Shown in pieces: positions 33,319 through 41,624 of a stretch of DNA of 43,563 nt (position 1 is the first letter of the stretch; every line of letters begins with the position of its first letter). Position numbers and translations under genes: made by a program. The notes beneath the pieces were generated by a model. The model saw only the letters and a list, made by a program, of their open reading frames with translations, had not been told where the DNA came from and did not search any database. The DNA comes from an uncultured Bacteroidota bacterium. Its GTDB lineage: Bacteria; Bacteroidota; Bacteroidia; Chitinophagales; Chitinophagaceae. The stretch covers positions 1 through 43,563 of the forward strand of contig CAIKOJ010000085.1 in the NCBI GenBank assembly GCA_903829015.1. The letters run 5' to 3'.

Positions 33319-33782
33319 CTTTCAGGAGGTAGCTGGGCAGTAATTTGCTGAGAAAGATTATTTGCCCAGTCTATCACTATTTTCTTTTCCTGTTCAGTAA
33401 GTCTGGCTTCGTTGTGTATCCATGTATAGCTGCTCAACGGCATTTCGCCTTCTTCCACTTCTTTGGCAATCTTCTTCAGTTTTTTAGCGCGCTTCGCCAG
33501 TGTACGTTTGCCATACTCTGAGAAATTGAGTTCCTCCTTACCCTCGTTGATATGGTCGTTCAGCCACCAGGCCACCGGCTGGAAACTTGAATACCACGGG
33601 TAGCGGGTGTTGTTGCTGTGGCAGTCGTAGCAGGCTTTGTCCAGAATTTTATTTATACTGTCGGGGATGGGGTAGATAACATTCATGTCATCAGCGGTCT
33701 GGCCGGTACTTGTATTTTTTGCAGGCTTAATGAACTGGATCACTACCAGCACTACCAACAATCCAATCATCAGTTTCTTCAT
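33312..33782 (-). CDS. Membrane-anchored haem-binding (CxxCH) protein
   Basis: The ATG at 33782 is preferred because it begins directly with the membrane anchor (MKKLMIGLLVVLVVIQFI) and has AGGG six bases upstream. An ATG at 33809 would add nine residues. The periplasmic part has one c-type haem motif, CYDCH, followed by NNTRYPWYSSFQPVAWWLNDHI and EMPLSSYTWIHNEARLTEQEKKIVIDWA, the pattern of the short haem-binding domain family (Haem_bd). Methionine in EMPL may be the distal haem ligand. It probably takes part in electron transfer or haem sensing. It lies 56 bases past the SPFH gene, likely one transcript. Confidence 0.82.
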   Translation of the reverse strand: MKKLMIGLLVVLVVIQFIKPAKNTSTGQTADDMNVIYPIPDSINKILDKACYDCHSNNTRYPWYSSFQPVAWWLNDHINEGKEELNFSEYGKRTLAKRAKKLKKIAKEVEEGEMPLSSYTWIHNEARLTEQEKKIVIDWANNLSQQITAQLPPESK

Positions 33783-33838
33783 AATCCCTGCAAATTTTCC
33801 CGTAGCCATACAATTAAATTTTGGTTGAGTTAAAATAC

Positions 33839-34741
33839 TTAGTTGTTGTTGAGCATAATTGGCGTATTTCCTTTGCCCATGATGATCATCTTTGCATTGC
33901 TTGATGCAGCCAGATCTTTCATGGCCTTGATCTGCTCATATTGCAGCTGCCTGTCGGTGAGGCTTTCGCTAATGATATGCTGGTAATCTGCAATGCCTTG
34001 TGCTTCAACGCGCTTACGATCTGCTTCCTGATGTTCTTTTTGCAACACAAACTGCATTTTCTGCGCATCCTGTTCTGCATTGATCTTCGATTCAATGGCA
34101 TTCTTTACAGAAACCGGCAGCGTAATATTCCTAACCAGCAGATTCTCCAGCAGGAGGCCTCTTTTTTTGAATTCGTCTTCTATGCCTTTGTAGATACGTG
34201 CCTGAAATTCATCGCGTTTTGTGGAGTACAGCGAAACAGCATCGTAATAAACTGCATTGTCCCTGATCTTGGTTCGTGATATTGGGCGGACAATTTTGTC
34301 TTTATAATCAAGGCCAATTTGTTTAAATAGATCAGGTGCAGTTTCAGGCACTACTCTATAGAGAACAGTAAGGTCTATCGTTACCTCCAGACCATCGGCG
34401 CTGAGTACCCTTATCGCATCATCGCCCACTTTGTCGCCCTCTGAGTGTACGCCGCTCATGGTATAGTTTTGTGTACGGATCTCCAGTTTCTCTACATCCA
34501 GCAAAGGGTTGATAAGATGAAGCCCGCTGTACAATACCCTTGACTGAACATTACCATACAATTTTTGCACACCCACATAGCCAGCGTCGATCTGAACAAT
34601 TGAGGCGGTTATAAGGCCAATTAGTGCAACAATGATACCAATACCCATGGCAGGTTTACCGAAGATGCTGATCTTGTCGTTGATCTTCGAGATCATTCTG
34701 CCTACTACTAAAATGAGAATCCCTGCGATTAATATGCCCAT
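33839..34741 (-). CDS. SPFH/prohibitin family membrane protein
   Basis: A 300-residue protein with two hydrophobic segments near the N-terminus (about 2-14 and 31-50), then an SPFH domain (about 50-220: VQIDAGYVGVQKLYG, GLHLINPLLDVEKLEIRTQNY, DGLEVTIDLTVLYRV, RTKIRDNAVYYDAVSLYSTKRDEF). A charged coiled coil follows (about 220-270), and the chain ends in KMIIMGKGNTPIMLN. Such proteins form large rings or cages at the inner membrane that organise lipids and control membrane proteases such as FtsH. The name HflC/HflK is not assigned because length and tail fit the prohibitin branch better. Confidence 0.88.
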   Translation of the reverse strand: MGILIAGILILVVGRMISKINDKISIFGKPAMGIGIIVALIGLITASIVQIDAGYVGVQKLYGNVQSRVLYSGLHLINPLLDVEKLEIRTQNYTMSGVHSEGDKVGDDAIRVLSADGLEVTIDLTVLYRVVPETAPDLFKQIGLDYKDKIVRPISRTKIRDNAVYYDAVSLYSTKRDEFQARIYKGIEDEFKKRGLLLENLLVRNITLPVSVKNAIESKINAEQDAQKMQFVLQKEHQEADRKRVEAQGIADYQHIISESLTDRQLQYEQIKAMKDLAASSNAKMIIMGKGNTPIMLNNN

Positions 34742-34811
34742 AAAATTGATGTTTAAAATTCGGTTGTTTTGGTTATAATAATACTGATAGTGGTCACTTA
34801 CAAATTTTATT

Positions 34812-34819
34812 CAAAGGTA
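34812..34819 (-). promoter_or_regulatory. -7 box TACCTTTG of the SPFH gene
   Basis: On the minus strand TACCTTTG fits TAnnTTTG, 70 bases before the ATG at 34741. TTCG at about the right upstream distance is a weak -33. Confidence 0.45.
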
Positions 34820-34904
34820 TGTGTTATAATTTGGGTTACGAATGTTTTTCGGTTAAGGCAGTAATTATAACTAAATATTAAAACGTTATTTGTGCCGGAA
34901 GGGT

Positions 34905-34912
34905 TATTTTTG
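34905..34912 (+). promoter_or_regulatory. -7 box TATTTTTG of the Sel1-repeat gene
   Basis: TATTTTTG matches TAnnTTTG and lies 18 bases before the ATG at 34931. No clear -33 TTG is present at the expected spacing. Confidence 0.4.
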
Positions 34913-34930
34913 AGTTACGAAAATTGAGCG

Positions 34931-36058
34931 ATGAATTTCAAAAATCTGGTTGCAATAGTTGTATTATTTCTGCTGAATGGCTGGTCTTCAATGGCTCAAA
35001 GTAAACTTGACTCCATTACAAAGGAAGCTAATGGGGGTAACGTGGAAATGATGCTGTTTCTGGCCGATGTATATCTGAATGGGGCTGGCATTAAAAAGGA
35101 CGAGGCTGAAGCTTTGAAATGGTACACCAAGGCTGCCGAAAAAAATAATGCTGAGGCTGAGTGCAACATTGGTTATATATATCAGAAGGGGCTGGGTGTA
35201 ACCCGCGATAATTTTGAAGCCATTAAGTGGTTCAGAAAGAGTGCCGACAAAGGATATGCCCGCTGCCAGTGTAACATGGGCGAGATGTATGAACTTGGAA
35301 CAGGTACACAACAAGATTACGTTGAAGCGCTTAAATGGTATAAGAAATCTACAGAAACTAATTACGATTATGGTTTTTTGAATGTGGGCAGAATGTATGA
35401 AGAGGGTAAGGGAGTGGAGAAAGACTACGCAGTGGCTTTGAAGAACTTCAAGCTGGCTTCGGAGATGCGGAATGGAATATCACAAGGAAAATTAGCCTTT
35501 ATGTATGAGCACGGCGAAGGGGTGCCTATAGATACTATTGAGGCAATGAAATGGTATAAGCTATCGGCCGAAAATGGAGAAGCGCTTAGTGCCAATAATC
35601 TGGGCCGAATATATTATCATGGCTACGGAGGTTTCAGTCCGGATTACAAGGAAGCTATTAAATGGTTTAAAAAAGGTGGCAAGTTGGGCAGTCCGTTGTC
35701 GTTTTACATATTGGGGCAGATATACGAATCGGGCGTGGGGGATATTGAAAAAGATGAACATGAGGCAACGCACTTTTATGTACACGCCGCCGATGAAGGA
35801 CACGTTAATTCGCAGTATAGGGCTGGGCTGATGTATGAGCAGGGTAGAGGCGTAAAGCAAGCTTATGATCAGGCAATAAAATACTATACTAAGGCCGCTG
35901 AAAAGGGGCATCCGAATGCAACCGGGCGGTTGGGTATGCTGTTGTATGAAGGAAAAGGCGTTGATGTGGATAAAAAGAAGGGCGCTGAATATATAAGAAA
36001 AGGAGCCGCCGGGGGAAATGAAGATTGCAAAAAATACATAGAGGTGCATAAATTATAG
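34931..36058 (+). CDS. Secreted Sel1-like (SLR) repeat protein
   Basis: A 375-residue exported protein: signal peptide MNFKNLVAIVVLFLLNGWSSMAQ, then about nine Sel1-like repeats of 36 residues. Each repeat has the pattern A-x-x-x-L/I-G-x-x-Y/M-x-x-G-x-G-V-x-x-D-x-x-x-A-x-K-W-F/Y-x-K-A/S-A. One repeat is lengthened around GGFSPDYKEAIKWFKKGG. SLR arrays form curved helical scaffolds for protein-protein contacts, often in envelope stress or secretion. No catalytic domain is attached. A distinct partner cannot be named from context. Confidence 0.87.
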   Translation: MNFKNLVAIVVLFLLNGWSSMAQSKLDSITKEANGGNVEMMLFLADVYLNGAGIKKDEAEALKWYTKAAEKNNAEAECNIGYIYQKGLGVTRDNFEAIKWFRKSADKGYARCQCNMGEMYELGTGTQQDYVEALKWYKKSTETNYDYGFLNVGRMYEEGKGVEKDYAVALKNFKLASEMRNGISQGKLAFMYEHGEGVPIDTIEAMKWYKLSAENGEALSANNLGRIYYHGYGGFSPDYKEAIKWFKKGGKLGSPLSFYILGQIYESGVGDIEKDEHEATHFYVHAADEGHVNSQYRAGLMYEQGRGVKQAYDQAIKYYTKAAEKGHPNATGRLGMLLYEGKGVDVDKKKGAEYIRKGAAGGNEDCKKYIEVHKL

Positions 36059-36100
36059 CAGCCCTGTCCGGTGTACCAACCTAAAATATTATCTTTCGGC

Positions 36101-36670
36101 ATGAACATTTTGTATGTTGTTATCATTCTGGTGCAGATTGGGGTGATAGTGTATTTTTATAAGAAGGGCAGAAAACCAAAAGCTGAGCAGCCAGACAATG
36201 CCGCAGATGAGAACAGTTACGAGGGCAGCAGAGCCTTGGCTTTTAAGGTTACAGCCAGCCAGCTAGGCTTGAATATTCCTGCGGATGCAACTTTCGTTTA
36301 TGGCTTGATCATGGATTGGAATACGGGGGATGCAGTTGTTTCACTTGCTACCTACATCACGGGTGCGGCCAACTTGTTTATCAGTACTGGTGGTGGCTTG
36401 CAGGGAGGTGGCAAAAGTCCGGAGGCTGGTGTGGCTGCTGTGAAATTGGTTTCGGCTGCGGCTGAATATGCTGATCGTACAGTGCCGGTAACAGATATAA
36501 GTGGAATGCCTGCGCCCGGGTGCGTAAGATTCTATTTCCTTACCAATAAGTACACATCGGTTGTGCAGGAGCAGGTACAGCACCTTACGGATGGTTCGTC
36601 TCAGTGGGGCGAACTGTTTGAGAAAAGTAACCTGGTTATTGGCGAAATGAGCCAAATGAATCAACAATAA
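36101..36670 (+). CDS. Membrane-anchored protein of unknown function
   Basis: The ATG at 36101 (189 residues) is preferred to GTG 36071: it starts at an N-terminal membrane span (MNILYVVIILVQIGVIVYFY), and a TATCTTTC -7-like box lies just upstream (36089-36096). The rest is a soluble domain with VYGLIMDWNTGDAVVSLATYITGAANLFISTGGGLQGGG and GCVRFYFLTNKYTSVVQEQV. The pattern is compact and conserved-looking, but I recognise no family. It follows the Sel1 protein by 42 bases and may share its job. Confidence 0.7.
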   Translation: MNILYVVIILVQIGVIVYFYKKGRKPKAEQPDNAADENSYEGSRALAFKVTASQLGLNIPADATFVYGLIMDWNTGDAVVSLATYITGAANLFISTGGGLQGGGKSPEAGVAAVKLVSAAAEYADRTVPVTDISGMPAPGCVRFYFLTNKYTSVVQEQVQHLTDGSSQWGELFEKSNLVIGEMSQMNQQ

Positions 36671-36705
36671 GTTATCGTATTTACATTCTTTCCTGTTTAA
36701 CAACA

Positions 36706-37197
36706 ATGATCAGAACGGCAAATATCGGAGACCTGGAAGCCGTGGTTGAAATATACAACCAGGCAATAGATGCAGGTTTTCAGACAGCGTTTACCATGCG
36801 TTTCAAGCCGGAGGAAAAGGTGGGGTGGTTTCATGAGTATACTCCCGACAGGTATCCACTGTTTGTGTTTGAAGATGAAGGGCGAATAAAAGGATGGCTG
36901 AGTGTGAGCCCATACCGCAAGGGCAGGCATGCCCTTGACTCGGCCGTGGAGATCAGCTATTTTGTGCATCACGACTACCAGAAGCAGGGCATAGGTTCAG
37001 ACTTGTTGCAGTGCGCAATAGATGCCTGCTGTGAGTTAGGATACAACACAATGCTCGCCATCATACTTGAGCCCAACACTGGTAGTAGCCGTTTGCTTGA
37101 AAAATTCGGATTTGAAAGGTGGGGTTATCTGCCCGATATAGCGGAATTCGATGGCATTAGATGCAGTCAGGTGTACTATGGTTTTAAGCTGGTGTAA
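36706..37197 (+). CDS. GNAT family N-acetyltransferase
   Basis: A 163-residue GNAT protein of the phosphinothricin/methionine-sulfone acetyltransferase type. RTANIGDLEAVVEIYNQAI opens it, EISYFVHHDYQKQGIGSDLLQCAI carries the acetyl-CoA loop (Q/R-x-x-G-x-G/S), and IILEPNTGSSRLLEKFGFERWGYLP is the typical C-terminal motif. It should acetylate the amine of a small molecule such as an amino acid analogue. The stop codon is two bases from the stop of the convergent gene. Confidence 0.87.
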   Translation: MIRTANIGDLEAVVEIYNQAIDAGFQTAFTMRFKPEEKVGWFHEYTPDRYPLFVFEDEGRIKGWLSVSPYRKGRHALDSAVEISYFVHHDYQKQGIGSDLLQCAIDACCELGYNTMLAIILEPNTGSSRLLEKFGFERWGYLPDIAEFDGIRCSQVYYGFKLV

Positions 37198-37199
37198 TT

Positions 37200-37601
37200 C
37201 TACTCAGCCTCTGCATATACCATATCGCCTACAGAGTAGTAACTGAGGTAGTCGGACAATTGCTCGTCTGACTCGAGCTTTCTGATAAAAATAAAATCTG
37301 TAAGTACTCCTTTCCCATCGGGCATCTCACCATAAAGTACCATGTTGATCTTCTGTCCCTTTAGGCGCCCCCATTTGTCATAAACATCGCGCCACTTATC
37401 GGAGATGATCACTGCCTTTTTATAATCTTCCGGCCAGTACCATTCTGCGGATTTCTGGTTGGCAAGAAAAACAGCCGCCTTTTCAATGCTTTTATTTTTC
37501 ATGGCGGGCTTGATGTCGCTGAAAGTAGCTTGGTTTTGGGCGTTTGCCGGCAAATAAAACAGAAATAATGATAGGGTAATTAGTCCGGAAATTTTGCGCA
37601 T
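37200..37601 (-). CDS. Small secreted protein of unknown function
   Basis: The ATG at 37601 starts a clean signal peptide (MRKISGLITLSLFLFYLPANAQ); the in-frame extension to 37688 would hide it. The mature part of about 110 residues is mixed alpha/beta with KWRDVYDKWGRLKGQKINMVLYGEM and ends in SYYSVGDMVYAEAE. No lipobox or sorting domain is present. I do not recognise the family. Confidence 0.65.
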   Translation of the reverse strand: MRKISGLITLSLFLFYLPANAQNQATFSDIKPAMKNKSIEKAAVFLANQKSAEWYWPEDYKKAVIISDKWRDVYDKWGRLKGQKINMVLYGEMPDGKGVLTDFIFIRKLESDEQLSDYLSYYSVGDMVYAEAE

Positions 37602-37648
37602 ACTTGGTATTTCTTTAAAAGTAGAAAACGAATTTAAGTTTTTGGCAC

Positions 37649-37656
37649 TATATTTG
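37649..37656 (+). promoter_or_regulatory. -7 box TATATTTG before the PKD lipoprotein
   Basis: TATATTTG fits TAnnTTTG and lies 23 bases before the TTG start at 37680. A -33 element is not clear. Confidence 0.4.
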
Positions 37657-37679
37657 ATGCTGTTATGTAAAGATTTCTT

Positions 37680-38642
37680 TTGAGACATTTATATTATAGT
37701 ACTATATTGGTCATTATTGTTGCAGTTTTTTTTGCATCCGGCGTAGGATGTAAAAAAAGCAATAATTCTATTGCTCCCGTTACTGATACTAACGCTAACA
37801 CCTACAAAGACACGGTTCATGACTTTAAAATTAATGGAAATTTATTTGCAGGCAACCCAATAGAATTTCAAGTTACGTCAAAGGATACAACTGAGTTGTG
37901 GGATTTTGGTGATGGGACTGTTGTTTTCTGGCTTTGCGGTTCTAAAAATGGTCTTGTAAAGCACACCTATAAAAATAGTGGAGTGTACACCGTTAAATTA
38001 ATATCGAATGGTGACAGTACTCATCCGGTAGTTAAGAAAATTACGATTGACCCCAGTTATCGTATATTATACTCTGGGCGGCAAGTGGCAGGTGAGGCAA
38101 TGACTTTTCATTACACCACCTTTTTACTTCTACCCGTTGCTACTTATTTATGGGATTTTGGTGATGGTAGTACTTCTACCGACTCCATACCAACACATGT
38201 ATACTTACATAGCGGACATTTTCAAGTACATTTGATCGTTAACAATGATACTTCGCAAATTGATTCCCTTTCGGGTGGACTTACGATACACGACGATCCG
38301 TATTACACAAACAAGATTGCAAAAGTTCGTTTATTGAGTGGTACTGTTCGCGAACATCATGTTGGTACCTCATTCGATAATACAAATACTGTGATTAACA
38401 GTGCGTATGAGATTTCTTATGTAAGTGAGTCTGCTATCTTCTTTTATGGCGATCAATTTAATTATGCATATACCGATGCATTGAGTGGAGGATTAGTTTT
38501 TCAAAACTACTTTCCAGGCCATCAATCAAACATTACTTATTTTATTACAAATGACAGCATTAGTCTTTATTATTATGGTGTCCATCGAGTTATATCCCCT
38601 AGTCTTATAATCGAAAACGAAATGAATTTACATTCGCCATAG
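37680..38642 (+). CDS. Lipoprotein with two PKD domains, TTG start
   Basis: An in-frame stop at 37668-37670 rules out any upstream ATG, so translation should begin at TTG 37680. The 320-residue protein then has a lipoprotein signal ending in ASGVGC (lipidated C24). Two PKD domains follow, each with the WDFGDG hallmark (ELWDFGDGTVVFW near 75-87 and YLWDFGDGSTSTDS near 158-171) and a GxYTVKL-type closing strand. PKD domains mediate protein or glycan contacts on the surface. The C-terminal 120 residues are of no known type. The gene is AT-rich compared with its neighbours, suggesting recent arrival or a distinct origin. Confidence 0.78.
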   Translation: MRHLYYSTILVIIVAVFFASGVGCKKSNNSIAPVTDTNANTYKDTVHDFKINGNLFAGNPIEFQVTSKDTTELWDFGDGTVVFWLCGSKNGLVKHTYKNSGVYTVKLISNGDSTHPVVKKITIDPSYRILYSGRQVAGEAMTFHYTTFLLLPVATYLWDFGDGSTSTDSIPTHVYLHSGHFQVHLIVNNDTSQIDSLSGGLTIHDDPYYTNKIAKVRLLSGTVREHHVGTSFDNTNTVINSAYEISYVSESAIFFYGDQFNYAYTDALSGGLVFQNYFPGHQSNITYFITNDSISLYYYGVHRVISPSLIIENEMNLHSP

Positions 38643-38788
38643 AGCATTTTTGTTTCAAAAGTTGCTTTCCTGGAAATTGTCGATATTAATAGGTGGATGG
38701 GTATTATATTTGATGCTGTGCTCCTTTCACGGGAATTTGTCTTACAGATGGCTATTACTAAATACGAAAAACTTATATAGCGGGATAG

Positions 38789-39844
38789 ATGAAGCAACAG
38801 ATCAATTCATTAACTGCTACCCGCGGATTTGCTGCCTTGATGGTTTTTATTTTCCATTTTGGCAGGGAGGTTTTTCCGTTTAAGAACTTCCAACATTTGT
38901 TTTATAATGGAAATACTGCAGTAAGTTATTTTTATGTGTTGTCTGGCTTTGTATTGTATTTGTCTTATGCCGGCCGGGAATTTACTTATGGCAATTATTT
39001 AAAGAAACGTTTTGCGCGTATATGGCCTGCATATATAGTTGGGTTGGCGATCTTCGTGTACGTTTATTTGTATTCTTATAAAATGGCGTACACGCCGGAT
39101 CTGAATTATCAGATCATTTACAGCTTCTTTTTTATACAGGCGTTTTTTGGCGACTATGCGCTGGTACTTAATACTGCGGCATGGAGTATATCGGTGGAGA
39201 TGACCTTTTACGTACTCTTCCCGCTGCTGCTATTTGTACAAGGTAAATTGCCCAGACTCTTTATTGCCGGTGCCGCGATATTGTACGTTTGTACGCACAT
39301 CATCTTTTTCGTCAAGTTCAAAGACAATCCAAGTCTGGTACAAAACTGGAACCATATGTTCTACCACCCCGTAATGCATATGCACCAGTTTCTGATAGGT
39401 ATGGTGGGTGGTTATTTCTTCACTAAAATGAAAGCGGTCAGAAGCCAGTTTGCCATAAAACCAATACTGATCTTTGCGCTGATCATAGCCCTAATAGTGC
39501 TGAAGCCATGGACATTGCATTTTGAGGTGGGTTTGATATCGCCATTGTTCATGTTGTTTATTATGTTTCTGGCAATAGATAATCCTAAGTTCCTGAACTG
39601 GAAGCCGCTGGTGTTTTTTGGTGAGATCAGTTACGGTATCTATATTTTGCAGTTTCCGGTACACGAGTACCTGATGGGCGTGCCTTACCTAAGGTACCAT
39701 GTATCTGAGCAGAATTTCTTCTTTGTTTCTCTGGGGATTCTTATTATTGCGGCAATTGTTAGCTATTACCTGATAGAAATGCCGTTCAGAAAACTACTAA
39801 CCGGTAAAAAAAGAAAAGCAATTGCCGCTACCGGTGGGGAATAA
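38789..39844 (+). CDS. Acyltransferase family 3 (OafA-type) membrane protein, copy 1
   Basis: A 351-residue polytopic protein. The family start is MKQQINSLTATRGFAALMVFIFHFGREV, with the catalytic-region His in IFHFG; next come AVSYFYVLSGFVLYLSYAG, KRFARIWPAYIVGL and NTAAWSISVEMTFYVLFPLL. The final spans end in FGEISYGIYILQFPVHEYL. Members use acyl-CoA or a similar donor to O-acylate sugars of O-antigen, capsule or other envelope glycans. Start at ATG 38789. A second copy occurs at 41625, with a PagL-like deacylase between them, which suggests a lipopolysaccharide-tailoring block. Confidence 0.88.
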   Translation: MKQQINSLTATRGFAALMVFIFHFGREVFPFKNFQHLFYNGNTAVSYFYVLSGFVLYLSYAGREFTYGNYLKKRFARIWPAYIVGLAIFVYVYLYSYKMAYTPDLNYQIIYSFFFIQAFFGDYALVLNTAAWSISVEMTFYVLFPLLLFVQGKLPRLFIAGAAILYVCTHIIFFVKFKDNPSLVQNWNHMFYHPVMHMHQFLIGMVGGYFFTKMKAVRSQFAIKPILIFALIIALIVLKPWTLHFEVGLISPLFMLFIMFLAIDNPKFLNWKPLVFFGEISYGIYILQFPVHEYLMGVPYLRYHVSEQNFFFVSLGILIIAAIVSYYLIEMPFRKLLTGKKRKAIAATGGE

Positions 39845-39852
39845 TATCTTTG
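39822..39852 (+). promoter_or_regulatory. Promoter TTG-N20-TATCTTTG for the PagL-like gene
   Basis: TTG (39822-39824) and TATCTTTG (39845-39852) are separated by 20 bases. The -33 element lies inside the end of the acyltransferase gene. The leader to the TTG start at 39872 is only about 12-15 bases. Confidence 0.7.
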
Positions 39853-39871
39853 AACAAAATAGATTACACCC

Positions 39872-41029
39872 TTGAGATTTTTACCACATTCTTTTAGACA
39901 TCAAATTACAATCAAGCTCGTTTGCCTTGTGTTTGTGTGTTTGCTGGCTGGTAATTTGCAGGCGCAAACGACACTCATGGGCGAGGGCTTTGGAATTGAA
40001 ACCAACCTTGTTGCGGGGAAGATCATAAAGCATACGACTAAGTTCACCTCACCCATTCCCGAGTTGTCGTCCTCTGTTGATGTGAACTTTATATGGCAGA
40101 CCTATGGCAAAAAAGATTGGCATCAACGGCGCAATTTTCCGGTAATAGGTGTTGGGGTTTCTTACATCGACTATGGCAGCAATCTGGTGTACGGCAAATG
40201 TGTGGGTGTATATCCTAACCTGCAGATTCCACTCATACGCGGCAAAAACCTGGAGTGGACTTTTAGGTTCGGTGACGGGCTGGGTTATGTGACCAAAGTG
40301 CATCAGACCGGGTACCCTGTAGATACCCAGAACGTAGCTGTAAGTACCCACCTGAATGATTTTGCTTGTTTTATGACCGACCTCAGGTGGCACGTTGATG
40401 ACCACTGGCAGCTGCAGTTGGGCGCAAACTTCACTCATATATCCAATGCCGGTTATTACCAACCCAATCTGGGTGTGAATATGGTAGGTGCCCACATAGG
40501 AGTACAGTATTTCCCGACAACCAGCAGGCCTAAACAAATAGTGCGCGAGCTACCCCAACTCAAAAACAGATGGCTGTTGCAGTTCAGGGCAAGTATATCA
40601 TATAAAGAGGCACGTGCGGAGGGTAACCCGATCAGAGCATCTTACTTTGCGGCAGGGTACCTGAGCCGGCGATGGAAGAGCAAGAACAAACTATACGTAG
40701 GTATGGATTATGCCTACCACGATGATGTGTATGCCTTCCTAAAAAACTACGGCGTAGACTACGGCCACGAGCGGGGCAACTCGTGGGATGGTGCGCTGTT
40801 TGCGGGAAATGAGTTCCTCGTTGGGCGGCTAGGGCTAGTGACTCAGGTGGGTTGGTACTACCACCAGACCTATCTTAAGTTCGATGATTTTTACGAGAAG
40901 ATAGGCGGTAATTTTTACGTACTGAAATCAGAAACCGGACCCGTAAAAGAGGTGTTTGTATCGGCCCTTCTGCTCACACACGAGATTGTTGCACAGCTCG
41001 CAGAGTTCGGTGTGGGTTTTGGGTTTTAG
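39872..41029 (+). CDS. PagL-like acyloxyacyl hydrolase (lipid A 3-O-deacylase family), TTG start
   Basis: A stop at 39860-39862 in frame and the absence of a near ATG put the start at TTG 39872, giving a signal peptide (CLVFVCLLAGNLQAQ). The outer-membrane beta-barrel of 385 residues contains the PagL catalytic signature FTHISNAG, with H189 and S191. A downstream Glu to complete the triad is likely but not assigned. The chain is about twice as long as classical PagL: after the first barrel-like half (to about 215) a second beta-rich half follows, ending in the aromatic GVGFGF typical of outer-membrane proteins. It should trim the 3-position acyl chain of lipid A or a related lipid. Confidence 0.75.
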   Translation: MRFLPHSFRHQITIKLVCLVFVCLLAGNLQAQTTLMGEGFGIETNLVAGKIIKHTTKFTSPIPELSSSVDVNFIWQTYGKKDWHQRRNFPVIGVGVSYIDYGSNLVYGKCVGVYPNLQIPLIRGKNLEWTFRFGDGLGYVTKVHQTGYPVDTQNVAVSTHLNDFACFMTDLRWHVDDHWQLQLGANFTHISNAGYYQPNLGVNMVGAHIGVQYFPTTSRPKQIVRELPQLKNRWLLQFRASISYKEARAEGNPIRASYFAAGYLSRRWKSKNKLYVGMDYAYHDDVYAFLKNYGVDYGHERGNSWDGALFAGNEFLVGRLGLVTQVGWYYHQTYLKFDDFYEKIGGNFYVLKSETGPVKEVFVSALLLTHEIVAQLAEFGVGFGF

Positions 41030-41148
41030 TGGGGGAAGAAATAATAAATGTCGTAGACGCTGTACCTTGGCATCCTCGTTACAAATGATAGTGTAGTGGC
41101 GGGCAACAAATAAAAGTTCGATATACGACGACGATTTTCTATGAAAAC

Positions 41149-41163
41149 ATATATATATATATA
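41149..41163 (+). repeat. (AT)7A dinucleotide tract next to a start codon
   Basis: Seven AT units plus A begin nine bases after the ATG at 41141. With the present length the ATG runs into TAG at 41162-41164. Loss of one unit or gain of two would join it to the long frame beginning at 41170. This is the classic arrangement of a slipped-strand translational switch. Confidence 0.6.
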
Positions 41164-41169
41164 GAATTT

Positions 41170-41544
41170 TTGCTATTTGTTTCAATCTTTTTTGTAGGCA
41201 TTCTGAGAATGCCACATAACTATCATGTCGTAAAATCTTTCGATATTATTATTGCTTTTTTTACAATTAGTCAATTTGATTTAGTGTCATTTTTGATATT
41301 TATGTCGATGTATAAAAAGCACGATAACAACGAGCTTTTGAAAATAGTTGTGTGTATAACAGCGTTAGTGTTTCTTATAATGAGTTCTTACGTCGGTGTT
41401 GGATATTATAATGAAATGCAAGAGCATTTTTCGAATGCATTATACTTTATGATCCCCAAGTATGGTTTCATTTTTTCCTTTTCAGCGTATATTTTGGTGA
41501 AAACATGTATGTCAATAGATGTATCAAAATTATTTGAGCAATAG
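41170..41544 (+). CDS. Small multi-span membrane protein, possibly phase-variable
   Basis: The frame from 41170 (TTG) to 41544 encodes 124 residues with about four hydrophobic segments (FVSIFFVGIL, IIIAFFTISQF, VVCITALVFLIM, FIFSFSAYILV). No ATG lies in frame before residue 14 (41209). If one AT unit of the tract at 41149 were absent, the ATG at 41141 would read MKTYIYIEFLLFVSIFF, a much better N-terminus, giving 133 residues. As sequenced, the gene would be off or depend on the TTG or the ATG at 41209. The gene is AT-rich and unrelated to its neighbours, an acyltransferase and a lipid A deacylase. Function unknown. Confidence 0.55.
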   Translation: MLFVSIFFVGILRMPHNYHVVKSFDIIIAFFTISQFDLVSFLIFMSMYKKHDNNELLKIVVCITALVFLIMSSYVGVGYYNEMQEHFSNALYFMIPKYGFIFSFSAYILVKTCMSIDVSKLFEQ

Positions 41545-41624
41545 CAAATAGTTCCCGGTTCAGAAAGTTTCAATTAACTGTTTAATTTAGCCAGAGTTAC
41601 CAACGGATTTTAAAACCGACTTGA

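Noticed and set aside
38650..38883. Open frame overlapping the start of the first acyltransferase
   Set aside because: It begins at TTG, runs into the conserved 5' end of the acyltransferase in another frame and shows no family pattern.
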